NCBI GenBank assembly: GCA_964036295.1
Contig: OZ038466.1
Coordinates: forward strand, 19,148,597-19,212,596
Length of the DNA stretch: 64,000 nt
Direction of reading: 5' to 3'
Source: Plumapathes pennacea
Taxonomy: Eukaryota; Cnidaria; Anthozoa; Antipatharia; Myriopathidae
Below the pieces are notes generated by a model. That model was not told where the DNA came from. It saw only the letters and a program-made list of their open reading frames with translations, and made no database searches. Each line of letters begins with the position of its first letter. Within the stretch, counting starts at the first letter, position 1. The position numbers were made by a program, and so were the translations under genes. Of this stretch, positions 1 through 13,800 are shown piece by piece.

Positions 1-560
1 ATGGTACTGGACGCACCACAAGCGTCTGTTGCTCTAAAGAAGAACGCGGAGGACTGAGTCGAGTTTGGCTGCCATGTTAGAACGCCATCTTTAAAGCTTG
101 CAGCTGCTGGGCTGCCATTTAACATAGTTATCTTGACTGGCATTCCTTCAGGATCTGTTGCTTTGATTGACATCACAAGATTTTCGTACTGCAGGGCATA
201 TCTCGTTTGCTCGGTAGTGAACTGCGGTGGCTCATTTACTGACAAAGGAAATAACACAGAAGTGAAGACGCGTATGATGTTGAGCACGCAGGAACTTGTA
301 AAAAAGAAGTGTTATAGGGTGTTTTACTTCAAATATTCTTACAAATTTAAAGTGTTTACATAACTCCATACTTCATTGACAGTGCTCTATCTTTTATTTT
401 CTCTGGCATGGTGTGTTAAACTTGCAAGCAAATTAACCAATTAGATCCCGCGCACTAACTCATTTACTATTCATCTACGTTTTCTTATCAAGGAAATTCG
501 AGCGCTAGGCATAAGGCAGAGCACTTCTGTCATCCACATTTTTTCGTTGATACCGCATAC

Positions 561-1853
561 CTTGTCTTTTAGACCAGAGCCCAGTGTTGACGTGAGGGAG
601 ACATTGTCTGCACCAGTCCTCTGGATTCGTGTCATTGTGAGCAAAGCAGTAGCCATTAATGTAACAGGAGCCAGGCTGAGAAAATTACAAAGGATTCCAG
701 TCAGAAAACCTGTCTGCAAAACGCTAACAGTCTTTTTGAGCGGTTTTCGGATGACTGTCGAAAGTGTAATTGTAGTTGCTTTGGTTTTGCGTTTGGTACA
801 CTTTCCGACTGGATGATCTATTGGTTAATCAAAGGCAAAAGCAAGACTCGATTGCAATTTGTTCACGTAAGTAAGCAAGTGGCGATAGCGTTCTCTCGCA
901 TTGCTGAGTGGTATATTCTTCAAAGTAATAACCAATAACAAATGATTTGGGCTACTACTTGGCCTTCATGTTCCAATTTTTAGAAATCCATTTAAAAACC
1001 GTTCTACTAAAGCATGTCCTTTTGTACTCAAAGTTTATAACTTGCAGTGCCATCCATTGCAATCCCGGGTTTAGTTCTAGCAACACTGATAATATAATAC
1101 CCGTACCTTGAAAAAGCAGCCTGAGGTCACATTGCAGTCCATACAGGCCGAGTCATAAACAATCAAGTTCAGTTTTTCTTTGCTCTTGTGAATTCCGTTG
1201 TTTGAAACCGTCAGGGTCACTCCTGAAGCTGCGGTACCCGATGAACTGTTGTCATAGTGACCAGGACGAACAGGAGACTGGGGCAGGGAGCAGTCGACCA
1301 TCACCAAGTCTGTCATAACTCCTTGCAATATCATTGGCTCACTTGATGGAGTCCACGAACTGTTGATAACCTGACAACACAAGAGCCAAAAACACGGAAA
1401 ATAGCAGATCAAACTAAGGTACACTAACTGCAATTTTTTATCTCATTATGCTGTATTTTCACGAAGTGGAAACATTTTCAAACTGCTCGTTTCAAAATAA
1501 TAATAATAATAAATAATTGCTAAAGAGCAATGCACAACCACCAAATGTTTTGTTTTCTACGGCTAAAGAGCAAGGCACGATCACCAAATGTTGTGTTTTC
1601 ATGCCAAAACAAACTAATCAGTGTTAATATACTTTATAGTGGGTGGGTAGACATCTCGAAATAGTCCGTCGTGTGTCTGTTGCTTCAGCTTGTTTAACTG
1701 TTTTCATTAAACTGTTTTCAAGTGTTTTCATTTCTTACCTTGAATTCCTGAACATGACAAGTCAAATTAGACGAACTGATAAATCCGCGCCCATAAACAG
1801 TGACTTTCTCACAAGGCCTCTCACGCGTGTTACAGAGACCCCTGCCTTGGAGT
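561..1853 (-). CDS. Exons 17-19: Cys-rich VWDE C-terminal region
   Basis: Exons 1853-1739, 1370-1107 and 675-561. Exon 17 reads [19 protein letters not shown], exon 18 contains [12 protein letters not shown], and exon 19 reads [15 protein letters not shown] with [18 protein letters not shown]. These motifs, in this order, are the region between VWD and the EGF array in VWDE. The EGF array would lie to the left of the window. Confidence 0.85.
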
Positions 1854-4800
1854 CTGAAGAAAGCAAAAAGAACGCCGCAGTAAGCAGTTTGTAGTAAGTA
1901 GTTTGACTTCATATAGTACTTGAGATTTCCCCGTCATTTCAAACATTGTTTTTGTTGATTACATTTAAAAGCAATGTGATGTTACTTGTGGTCTTTATGT
2001 TATTCGACCATGGTATATTATCTAACACTATTGAAATGGTTGTCTCCCATATACTAAACTCAGTAAAGTGTATTGTGCACCAGACCTTTTTGCTCGCGGG
2101 GGCCTGGGGCCCACGAGAGCTTAAAAATGGGAATTTTTTTTTTTTTTTTTCCTTTTTGTGGGTCGAGAATCAGCACACGGTGATTGGTTCATATTATCAC
2201 GTGCTGGGCGATGACGTAATTGACTTCGCTAAACAACTCGAGATGTGGCCAGTGAATTGCTCGTTACTTGTGTGTAAAAGTTAACTGCATCCCATCCAAA
2301 CTCAACACCATTTGGCTCTGTGGAATAGGCACGGATAAACTGGATTTTCGGGAACGATTTTGGCTCGCGTTCACCGCGGAAGCTTTGAGAATAGCCGTAA
2401 ACAAATATTTGATGGTACCGCTGTCGCCGATAAATATTTAGTCCCGACGAAACTTTCTGTGGCGACACGAAATACTTTTGGGAAGATAACAGGGCGAAAA
2501 CAGAAACCAAAGCTACGGTGAGCTTTAGCCGTAAAACAATGACGCTTTATGCTTTACTCTGTACATGACATCTGTTGCCTCATAAAATTCTTCTGCGTAT
2601 CGTACATTGCCTGTTGAAGTGTTTCTTTCATTCGATCATGTAGCCTTTGTTTCGCAATGGTCAGTGAATACCAGAAATGAAAAATACACCGAAATAATTC
2701 TGAGGATTGAGTTTGCAGTCACAAATGGACTGAACACACTGTGAACAAAAGCGCAATAATATTGTAAACATCTCTCGTGTGACATTCCTCGCTGTCAATT
2801 TTATATTTGTTACAGAGCACGAATACTCGAAAGCCTGATAGAAAGAAACGTATTGAGTTAATAAAAGAAAACATATAAGTAGTGAAGCGAAAAAGTAAAC
2901 TGCATCCCATTCAAATTCAACGCCATTTGGCTCTGTGGAATAGGCATGGATAAACTGGATTTTAGGAAAAGATTTTGGCTCGCGTTCACCGCACAAGCTT
3001 TGAGAATAGCCGTAAACAAATGTTTGATGGTACTTCTGGGGTATTGCAAATATCTCTGTCGCCGATAAGTATTTAGTCCCGACGAAACTTTCTGTGGCGA
3101 CACGAAATACTTTTGGGAAGATAACAGGGCGAAAACAGAAACCAAAGCTACGGTGAGCTTTAGCCGTAAAATAATGACACTTTATGCTTTACTCTGTACA
3201 TGACATCTGTTGCCTCATAAAATTCTTCTGCGTATCGTACATTGCCTGTTGAAGTGTTTCTTTCATTCGATCATGTAGTCTTTGTTTCGCAATGTTCATT
3301 AAATACCAGAAATGAAAAATACACCGAAATAATTCTGATTGAGTTTGCAGTCACAAATGGACTGAACACACTGGCTGTGGTCACACTAGAAAGTTAAATC
3401 ACGATTTAGCAGTGCTTAATCGCGATTTAGCCAAAATCTGTGTGTGACCGTAAAAACTGCCCAGTGGAAACCGCACTGATTAATGTTGTAAAGTGATATC
3501 GAAAGCGGCTTAGTTGAAAGAAATAACTCTCGTTCTAAATCATCTCAAAAGTACTGACGATTTAAAAGGTGATTTATCTAACTCTTGTTCCATGAACCAA
3601 TAGCACGCTTCATCGAATTGCCGACGTCAGCCCCCGTATTGATCGTAATCATGCACCACAACTCACTTTTATCAGTTCCCGCACTTTTTTCGCAACTTCT
3701 CTTAAGATGTCCGATCGACCTCCGTTTAACTTTAACGTTCCAGCAGATTCGGAAAGCACTATGATGTGCAAGCCAAAAACCAGCCTTCTCCTCCGTTCCC
3801 TCTGGAGCATGAGCATCCTGATTCTTTTCAGTCGTCTGGATCGGGCTTTCCATATTAATTTTCTTAGCAAAACAAGGCCAAGAGACCGATGATAACGTCT
3901 GCAAAGGCCAAAGTTTTTACTACTCCAAAGTTCAGATGCTGCCCTTCAGAACGTGTTCTATTTCATTTATCTAATCGGATTATGAAGTTAGCTGTAATCT
4001 TTGATACATTCAAGAGAGCACGAATGCCGCCTCTTCTAAATCACGATTTATCTTGCGGTTTCCTTAATCAAGATTTAGGGTGCGAAATCATGATTTAGCT
4101 TTCTAGTGTGACCACAGCCACTGTGAACAAAAGCGCAATAATATTGTAAACATCTCTCGTGTGACATTCCTCGCTTTCAATTTTATATTTGTTACAGAGC
4201 ACGAATACTCGAAAGCCTGACAGAAGAAACGTATTGAGTTAACAAAAGAAAACACATAAGTAGTGAAGCGAAGGCTGGATTAATCGTGGCCTCTGATTAG
4301 AAATATGAGTCAAGGTCAAACTGTCAAAATCGATTGTGCATAAAAAGATATGTCACGCATTCTCAAGATGCAGGGTCGCTCAACCTTTAAGAAGCAAGTG
4401 TATGAGTGTTGTAATAATTTTTAGTTTAATCAAGGTGTCAAAAGAGCAAGGTGTCAAAAGCCAAGTTCTCTATACTGTGTGATATTTTTATGGTGAGAAA
4501 TTGGAAGTCTCTCTTGGGAGTTCCGCTCTTGTCGCCTACTTTCCATTTTATATTCTGGTCTCGACCCAACTCACGCCGCGAGCTCACTGGCAAGGCCAGT
4601 CTAGTTAAATTTTAGTTCAAAGCCTCGCAGGATATGCCTGATGAAAATAACCCCCTTACTAAGACCCGAAAGTCTCGTTGAGTGAAATCAAAGTTTTTCG
4701 CAAACACACATGTGGTATACTACATTAATGTGTCCAGAAAGAAGATTATTCAGCAACCTCATTCACTTTTGAAACTGTTACTTGCCCCACCCCCCACCCC

Positions 4801-7800
4801 CCTTTACTTCAACGCCTTCTATTTGTGTTTTTTGCGACGTTAGACCAATTCAGCAAGTAGGTCAGGATTATTGGAACACTTAATTTTGTCATAATAAAAT
4901 TTTCAGCCTTTTTCCAATGTAGTTCACCTAAAACTTTCTAAATTGGTTTTATTATCTACATTGAAAGTGAAATTATGTGATCGAATGAGAAAGGTAGAAA
5001 AGTAAGTAAACTGGGACACCAAAAACTTGGAATAATCATGAAGTTACAATATATACTTACTTAGCTATTTCTGGCTTCTGATATAGAGACATCGAACAGT
5101 CGGCCGCCGTGAATCCCTCAGCACAAATGCAAGATCCACCGGAACAGTTACCATTAAAAGTGCAATCATTTGGGCAGACGTTTTCCATCACCTCTTTTAA
5201 AACCTCCACGCCTTGTCCACTTTCGTTTTTCGCAGTTGTGGTATTTCGAACCGCAAGCTCTTCACAGTCATTTGTCATCATTGTTGCAGAAGCGACAGCG
5301 AAATCATAATCTCCGGTGTACTACAATGAGATCAAATAAAAACATGGAGTTAGATGACTTGCATGTAAATCTTGACCTTCCAGTTAATGCCCCAGCCAAA
5401 GTGGTTTCTCGGCATTTTCATTATAGCAGTTTAATGACTTAAGCTCTGGCAAAATGAATCATGAAATCAATGCAATTCAAAAAAATAGAACTTGCGTACA
5501 ACGGCTGACCAACCATGTGTTCAAAAATACGCATCGACTTTCGTCTGCAAATTTGGGCTGGACAAACAGGGCTAGCAAGCCACCAAACGAAACGCAAAAT
5601 TAGACGCAAGTTGAAAACTTCAGTAACCTTGTGAGTTCATCAGAGCTTTACAGGTTTCAACAAAATTTTAGTTGAATTTGTGGGCCTTGCATGTTGTAAT
5701 TTTCCTTGATATTTACCATAATATCCTCTGAGCACACGTTGACAAAGCTATGGACGTTTATTCCAAGCTTAGCGCAGAACTTGCCGACGTGAGACTCGAC
5801 CAACTTTTCTACACAGTATTTGGTGGCATTCTCCCGCGAAACCGGGAAAGGTTTAGCTTCTCGTCTTGCCCTTTGGTGGCCGTGTAATGAACGTTTGAAT
5901 GAATCAGGTTCTTTAAAGTATTCATAGTCTTCTTCACTGAGCGCATCAGACCGGGACACGTCGCGTCCTTCTTTCTGTCGCATGTGCAACATTTTCATAG
6001 GAGCCAAGTTTCTGTCAATCCCGGGCAAGTTGAGCTCATTCGGCGCGTCTTCACAACGTTTGGGAACGTTATCGTCTCGAGACTCACAGTAACACGTCTT
6101 TTCGTAAAGGATACCTTTGTCGTCGACCCGAGGTGGTATGACATGGAAATAGCTACGCGAGGAATCCAAACTGGAAACAAAGAAATGAGACAAATCAGCA
6201 GTCACTACTTTGCAACAAAACAGGTGCATGGTCCCAGGTTAAATAGTTACAGCCTCCCGGGAAAAGGGAGAAGGGGGGGAGGAGAGGGCACACCCTATGA
6301 TTGACTATACGGCTCGGCCCGAGAAAGTTCCCTTTTCAAGCCTCGAGTAAAAAAGAAATATATAAAGTACTGTATAAATATCGAAGCTTTTCGGTATTTC
6401 AAAGGTTTGGTAAGAATGCCTGGCCAAAGGAAGATCGTAATGGCATTTTATAGGGTAGTAAATCTCGTCCCGTTCGTTCTTCCTGTTCAAAAGCATAAAC
6501 AAGCATAAACAAGGGGATAAAATTTATTGATTGAAAGCCTGGGCGAAACCTCCTGGGGGGGAGGGGGAAGAGGGTTTACCACTGCATTACCTTTGTTGAT
6601 CTCCAAATGCCGTTGGATTGCCGTTGTGCGGGTACATACAGAGTCCACTATCTTTTGTTCCCCGGCGGAAGTAGATGTTAATATCTAAACCCCAGTAATT
6701 GCGATCGATCTGAACCCTTCCACCAGAGGCAAGCAGCATCTGTGACAATAAGCAATAATAGAGCACACACCTTAGTAAAATATAAAACAAGGAAAGCAAT
6801 ACAGAGTACGTTTTAGAAGGAAAAAAATACTAAAACAGATCAGATTAGGGAAGAAATTAATAATTAAAGCAAAGAGTATGATAATACACTGTAATAGAAA
6901 CGAATGGAGTGCAGCACAGCAAAGTCTGGATATCTTTTTCGTAAGATGGAGGTATAGTGGAAAACACTCGGTAAAGAATAGAACATAAGTGTAAAATATA
7001 AATTTAACAGGATATCGTTGCAACAATATCTGCGTCTTACCACATATCTTGAATTGACTCCTTTTATCTCATTCATCAATTTAGTTTTGGGCGGGAGTGG
7101 CGTGCGTTGCTTCACTCTAATAGGAGTTGTGGTGTCGTGCTGTAGGCGGTCGTTACAGCAGTTGAACTCCGTGATGCTATTGTGCTCCCTGACTACTGCA
7201 CCGCAGTTGCAAGTGATGCCGGGATAATTACAGGCCCACTGTCTCGTGTGAACCTGAAAAACAAAAATAACATACCAGTTATGTCGTATACATTAGTCTC
7301 CATAATGGCATTGGAAACTCCCATAAATAGCCACACTTCTTAGCTCCTCACAGAATGCAGTTCTCAACACCATAGTTTGAAATCAGGGTGTTTGGAGCTC
7401 CACTATTTGATAAACAGAATTATCAATCATTTTAGGAATGCTTCATCAACAACATCATTCTGCTTTCTATCATGAAATTCATTGTAAAGAACCACTCACC
7501 AATCATAACTTGATCTTCATACTTTCTCACCTCAAACTGTAAATCTTCATTCTTGTACAGCAGAAAGTCACCAACTCCCATGTAATTGTACCACCTGTGT
7601 CTAAAACAAAATATAACATATGACTACATTATCTAGCCAAACAAAAAAAGAACGAGATAACCTACGACTAACTAAACTAATACGTTCGTTATTGAACCCG
7701 CCTGGGCGCTAACCGGAAAAATATATCCTTATCTCGATAATTTAGTACATCAATGAACATATTATGAACATGTTGGAATGCATTCCCAAATTAACGATCA

Positions 7801-10800
7801 CATAGAAAAATGAATAGCAAGATGTATAGCAACAAAATTACAGCCTTAACTTTACACAAATTTATAACAAGCTTGTACATTGAAAGAGGAACAAAATAAA
7901 TAGAATAAACCTACAACTTCAATGCTGTAAATTATAATACCCATTATTTTAAACAACACAATGTAAAATTGAACTAAACTTTAAAATATAGATATGCCTC
8001 GTATACCAAGGAACACACTCCAAAGCTGTTGTCTTTACTTATATTTGTGCACAGAACACAGGTCAAAATATGAGAATATAGAAGTTTCAAAACTCACACG
8101 GCATTCTTCACCGCGAAGTTAGATCTGTAATGGGGATCTGTCACACTTTGGCACGTCTCTATTTCTGCTGCTGAGTCTATCACGCTCACCTGATATTGGG
8201 ATGAATACAATCATACGTCCTTTTTACTCTTTGTTTATCAATTGAGGCAAACAAAAAAAACAAAACAACATTTATGTTACACAAAAAGTCTTTTTTGCCA
8301 AGCAAACATTGCACACAAAATATTTGTGACGCTTATTCACTGCCTCCGGTCTGACACAACTGATGTTGTTTTTGCAGAATTTCCATACCATTTCGAAGCA
8401 TGAAGCAAAACTGGGAGCTCTAAATATTTCAACTGGTTTTCAGACGCTAGATGAAACCTCTTTTAAAACACTGTGGTTCAATAGAAAGTCTAACTGGACG
8501 GACTTACCAACACTGAGGGGCGATTTTCCTGCGTCCAAAAGAGACTGTGAAGTGACTCAAACTCTAACATCACACGGAGTTGTTTCTTGGCAGCTTTTGC
8601 AAAGCTACAAATAGTGAAGAGTCTCACTTCAATGACTTCTGTATCTCTAATTTCCTTCAAGCAATCGTCTTGTTCCACTTCTAATCCTTCTGACATCCAA
8701 AATCGTACTCGAGGGTATCCCAAACGTGATTTCCTCACTGGTATAGTTGGGATGATTTTGATGCGTTGTTCGTTTTTAAAATCGCATGTAGATAGTCTTA
8801 TAAACGATGGCTCAATCTATCACACAGGGATAAGAGAAAGACCTACTGTTAGAAAGGTTCGCCGATCCATCCATCTTCTACTTCTCTGTAAGTAGCTTTT
8901 TTTCAAAACAAAACAGGTGAAGTAATACGGGCAACATTTTCGGTGCAACTTGTCGCGCAACAATGATGCACTTGCACTCTTAATATCGCGCGTATTACTA
9001 CCAGGTTGCAAGTTGCAGCAGCGATGATGTACGAAGTAGAACCCACTTCTACTTCATGCAACACGTTGCTGCAACTTACAACTGTTCGTAATACGCACCA
9101 CAGTGCGGTACAACTTGCAATGAAAAATTAATGCGCGAAAAGTTGCAAGAAAATGTTGCCCGTATAATACTATTACCTAACCTTAAAAAAAGAGAAACAT
9201 ATAAATTTGATAGGTTGCGCGAGTATGGACGTATGTTCAAACTAAGACGCGCAATATAGTTGGTTCTCAAACAGATTGTCAAAGTAGTCTAGACTATCGT
9301 CTTTACTTTGTTGTTGTTTGTTGTTTGTTTGTTTTTTTGAACTGTCACAAGCTTGATTATTATGCAATTAAAACACCTTCATTGATGAGACCTATTTATG
9401 TATGTTCAGGCACTTGCAACTAATAGAAGAACATTACAAAAGTTGCTCTTTCAAAATTATTAATTGGAACTATTTAGCACCCCGGTGGTGCTTCAAAGGT
9501 GTTGGCTAATCAGTGAGAGCATAATTATCGTGCAAATTATAATGATGTTTACCTTGATACCAGCAAAAAAGTCCTCCTCCACGCCTTTTGGAGTACTCCA
9601 CTTGTTGAGAAGTGATGTTGTAAATCGAGCACTTACACGACATGAGATCTAATGCAAGGACAAATAATGTGATACCAGTTTATATAAATATTTTCAGTTT
9701 GCAAAGTAACAAAAAGAGCTGAGTGTCATTGTAGAACTAAAGACCGTCAATGCAATTCCTTTCGTACTTTTAATTTTTTTATTAAAAGTAAGTAAACCAG
9801 AAAAATGCCAAATCCAGGGACCAATTCAACAAACATTTACACGTGTATTTTACAAGTTGGACCATTACTCTAGCACCACCAAACGGACTTTAATCTAACA
9901 AAGTCTGTACAATATTATAGATACAGTTCCCCAGTGCACAACCACAACAGTATTTGGCCATTGTATTGGATTAAAGTGCATTTTGACGTGTTGGTAAATT
10001 GGTCCGACTTGTAAAATACACTTGTAAATGCTTTATTGAATTGGCCCCAGTCTAACATAACAGACACGTCGTAATTTTACCAAACTAAAAGGCACATTTT
10101 CATGTCCTTTATGATGACACTGCTCAACAAAAAGAAAAACAAACAATGCTGCAAAATGATTGAAGTCTTTAAATAAAAATGTATCATACCGTTTGTCCTG
10201 CCTTGTAGTATCCTGTTGGATTTGCAATTCCTTTTCCAATTAATTCATCCATAACAGAATTGATATTTGGACATGGGAAATCATTCTCCTTCGCTCCCTT
10301 TGCTGGTTTGCAAATGATGGATGGTTTCTTAGCGAGCTTTCCATCCACGAACCATTCTATCTTGTAGGTGACATTCCTCCAGCTCGCAATGCCACGGAGT
10401 ATATCGAATTTACAGAAGAGTGTCACTGGAACCAAAGTCTCCCATTTTCGATAAATGATCTCTGGGTAATTTTTTATATCATCACGGGAAAAGTCAACTG
10501 GAGCATCTGCGATGAACATATTTGGATAAAACACCACATAAGTAAATGCCACTTTTAACCAGCGTCTACCAAGTGCTGAAAATTACTTTAGTTTTTAATT
10601 TGAACGTGCACAGGTGCTGGCAAAATCGCGTATACTTAACCAAAATGATATAGTAATTGTTTTTTTTTTTCTTTTACGACACAGCCTTTCAAAAAACCTT
10701 AGTAGTTCGTAAACAGAGTGGCGTGAAGTTCAATGTGCAGTTTATATTTTAATAAATATCAAGGCTAGCTGAGATAAAGTCGCGAGTTTCAATAAGATAA

Positions 10801-13800
10801 AATCGAGTGCTTGTGCCGGCTTAGTAACAATAACAGCAACAGCAACGATAGATAGTGATTCTATTACACCACTATATCAATCCCAAAGTTTAACTCCGAT
10901 CTTCTGAGTTTGGCCAAATCTTTAGTCACAAGCGGTGAAAACGTCCCCACGCTTCTTACAAATCCCCGTGTGCTTCTCATGGATCATGCTTCATTTCCCA
11001 AATTATTTTTTCAGATCTACAAATACGTAGCAAATCGAAACTGTACATTTCCTACCTTGGCAGTTTGGAGGTGTTCCTACTTTCCCAGGGGGACATGTCG
11101 ACGTTTTATTTCCTGCGAAAACAAGCAAGCTCTTATCTTTTAGATACAATTTATCCATACGGAAACGAACCCTTTAACTAGTGATGCATGGGGGAATATG
11201 ACTAAATACTTCTATCCAACAACTTTCCCAAGAATGCCTTTAGAAACTGAGAAATGCAATATGTTCTCAAAAAGTGCAGTGTGACTGTTTGTTTTGATAC
11301 TCCTTGACCTTATAGTTTTAAACCTCACAGAAATTTTCCTGTTGCCCACTCACGATCTATCAGAATGTCCAGAATGGAAAAAAATAAATAGCTGTCTGAA
11401 AAAGCACACATGTTAAAAAATTATCGTATTTTACCACGAAAATGTATTTGTATATGTTCCAAGAAAGGAAAATAAGGGACGTGTGTTGATAACTCTTCGT
11501 TTCGACGCAAATTGACTTTTAATTTCTTAGATCATAACTTATGAGAGACTACAGAAATGTCACTAGATAGCAGAAAAGCAGCAAATGAGCAAAAGTATTT
11601 CCTCCATAAGATTTGGAAAAGATGTTCAAGCACCAAAGTAGATATTGAATTTTCTTTCAGTATTGATAGATTATTCCTTGCATAAACGTTTAATATATGA
11701 AAGTCGCAAAAGAATGGTTTTGACTGTGAATATATATCGACCTAAGATATGGGAAAGTTTAGAATAAGATAGGCAGACACCACAGACATATATCTAGAAA
11801 GCAGATTCAAACAAGGATGTCTGACCTTTTTGTCGTTTGCAGATATAATTGAACCAGTTCTCGCAGGTTTGATCATTCCAGAGTAAACGGTCATAGTTTA
11901 TCTCGGCGCAATCTTCTCCGCTAATTCCAGCATCATTGGGTTGGCCACTCTCCCAATTCTTGTAGATGAAATTTGTTTTGTCGCTCCACTCAAACACATT
12001 CTCGTTAACCCGATCATTCAAGCCAATCCAAAAATAACTACCCTGATGTCCTTGCCGCTTTACTTGGGATGATATGAAGGCCTGCTCTGAGGAGCTATGG
12101 ATACTGACCAAGTCGCCTCCATAAATCAAGCATTCTGCACGGGCGTTCATCCAGTTCTGTGTAGAAGTTGCTTCAAATTTGTAGCAAAAATCTTCAAAGT
12201 CCACCCAACCAGCAGAGCAGTCTGAAAGACAAACATAAAAACAAACAAACAAACAAAAGTAGTGGTTTTAACGTCGATATTTTGTTTTACATTGATATTT
12301 GGTGTGATATCTTAAAGGATTTCATTGGCTAATTTAATGAAGATGTAGATGTAGATATAGATGTAAGTAACAACAACATGGAGAAACACATTTGGGCAGT
12401 AATTTTCACGCAAGAAGTTCTGGTCCACTCAGAGATCCATTGTCAGACAGGGACATTTCGAGAACTCACTATTTAAAACCGGACTTTGCATAACTTGCCC
12501 AGTTTTCAGGCAAAGCAATTTGGACTCATGTTGTCATGTAAAATAAATGTTGAAAATAGCCAAATTAAAAAGAGAATAATAACAAAATGGCGCTCACCCG
12601 TACACGTGTGATTATCAGGACCAAGAACCAGTTTTGCATCAGGACATGTACAGCGGTATGCCCCAGGAGTGTTGGTGCACAAGTGACTACAGTCTCCGTT
12701 GTCTGCCAAACATTCGTCGATATCTGAAAAGAGAAAAATATATTTGTGCGTAAACTGAACCAAAGTACTGCCAAACACTGTTGCCTTGATGTACTTTTGC
12801 ACCGATGTCAAAATTCACCGATTTCAAAGTTTCAACCAGTCTTCTTCTCATACTTCTCTGTTCGGTTTTCAAAATACTCGATAGGTTAGATTAAAGTGTG
12901 TTTCTGATTATTGCACTTACGGTCCCCGATTTTTTTCTTGTCTTCCGCGAAGTCCGAGGTTTTACGCCTTAGCTAAAATAGTGCTTTCTGGCAATCCTCG
13001 CGCCGTGGCACTGTTTATCAACTGTCTGCTTCGTATTCTTCTATTTTCGTTTTGTGAAGTTTGTGAAGTTTGACTGCTGAAAAATATTTTTCAGTTCCTC
13101 TCGGTCATACTTCATTGTAAATTGCTGTAGTGGTATTATTTTGACTAGTTCGTGCTGGTGTTCCGTTTTGGGTTTCCATTAGCATTGGTTCCAGAAACTC
13201 GTCTAAATCCTGTGTCTGAAGTATACTTTTATTTGCTGATAAACAGAATTTATGAAACTGTAACAATGCAACTATTTTACTGAAAGCACTGTTTGGAATA
13301 AATGCACTGTACTCTGTAAAATTTACTGGACAGCTTTCCATTTATGTGATTACCTTTCTAATAGTTTGCTTATATGTATAAAAGTTAACTAAATGTCGGG
13401 TTGAATGTCGTTATGTACATTTGTTCAACTTACCCTCACAGGTGACGTTAGCTGATTGGTCAGTCCAGGTGCCGTTACCGGTGCAGTTGATGGACGGTGG
13501 ACCAATTCGACGATAACCACGTGCGCACGAGAAGGAGCAAACTGCACCAACAGAACTATTGCTTTGTGTGCAACTGCTGTGTGATACGATCACATTGCTG
13601 GACACCGACAGACGATGGCAAGTGACTAAAGGTCGTGTATGAAAAAAGTGAGAAAAAATAAACAGGCATTGTCAAATAGATTAGGGTGACAATGAGTTCT
13701 CACATCAATCAATATATACAGAATCAATCTATATAATAATACGCTAAGTTTGACTGTGTGTAACGCTCTTTCCCAGGCCTCCTCTTTCTTCATCCCCGAG

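Noticed and set aside
3578-3904. 108-codon frame inside the 747-bp transposon
   Set aside because: No DDE or Myb-type DNA-binding motif could be seen; not supported as a transposase.
13105-13341. 78-codon minus-strand frame ([12 protein letters not shown]...TTAIYNEV) in the CCP-EGF intron
   Set aside because: It looks somewhat protein-like, but it has no recognised family, ends in a stop and cannot join the flanking 1-phase exons. Probably chance or an old relic.
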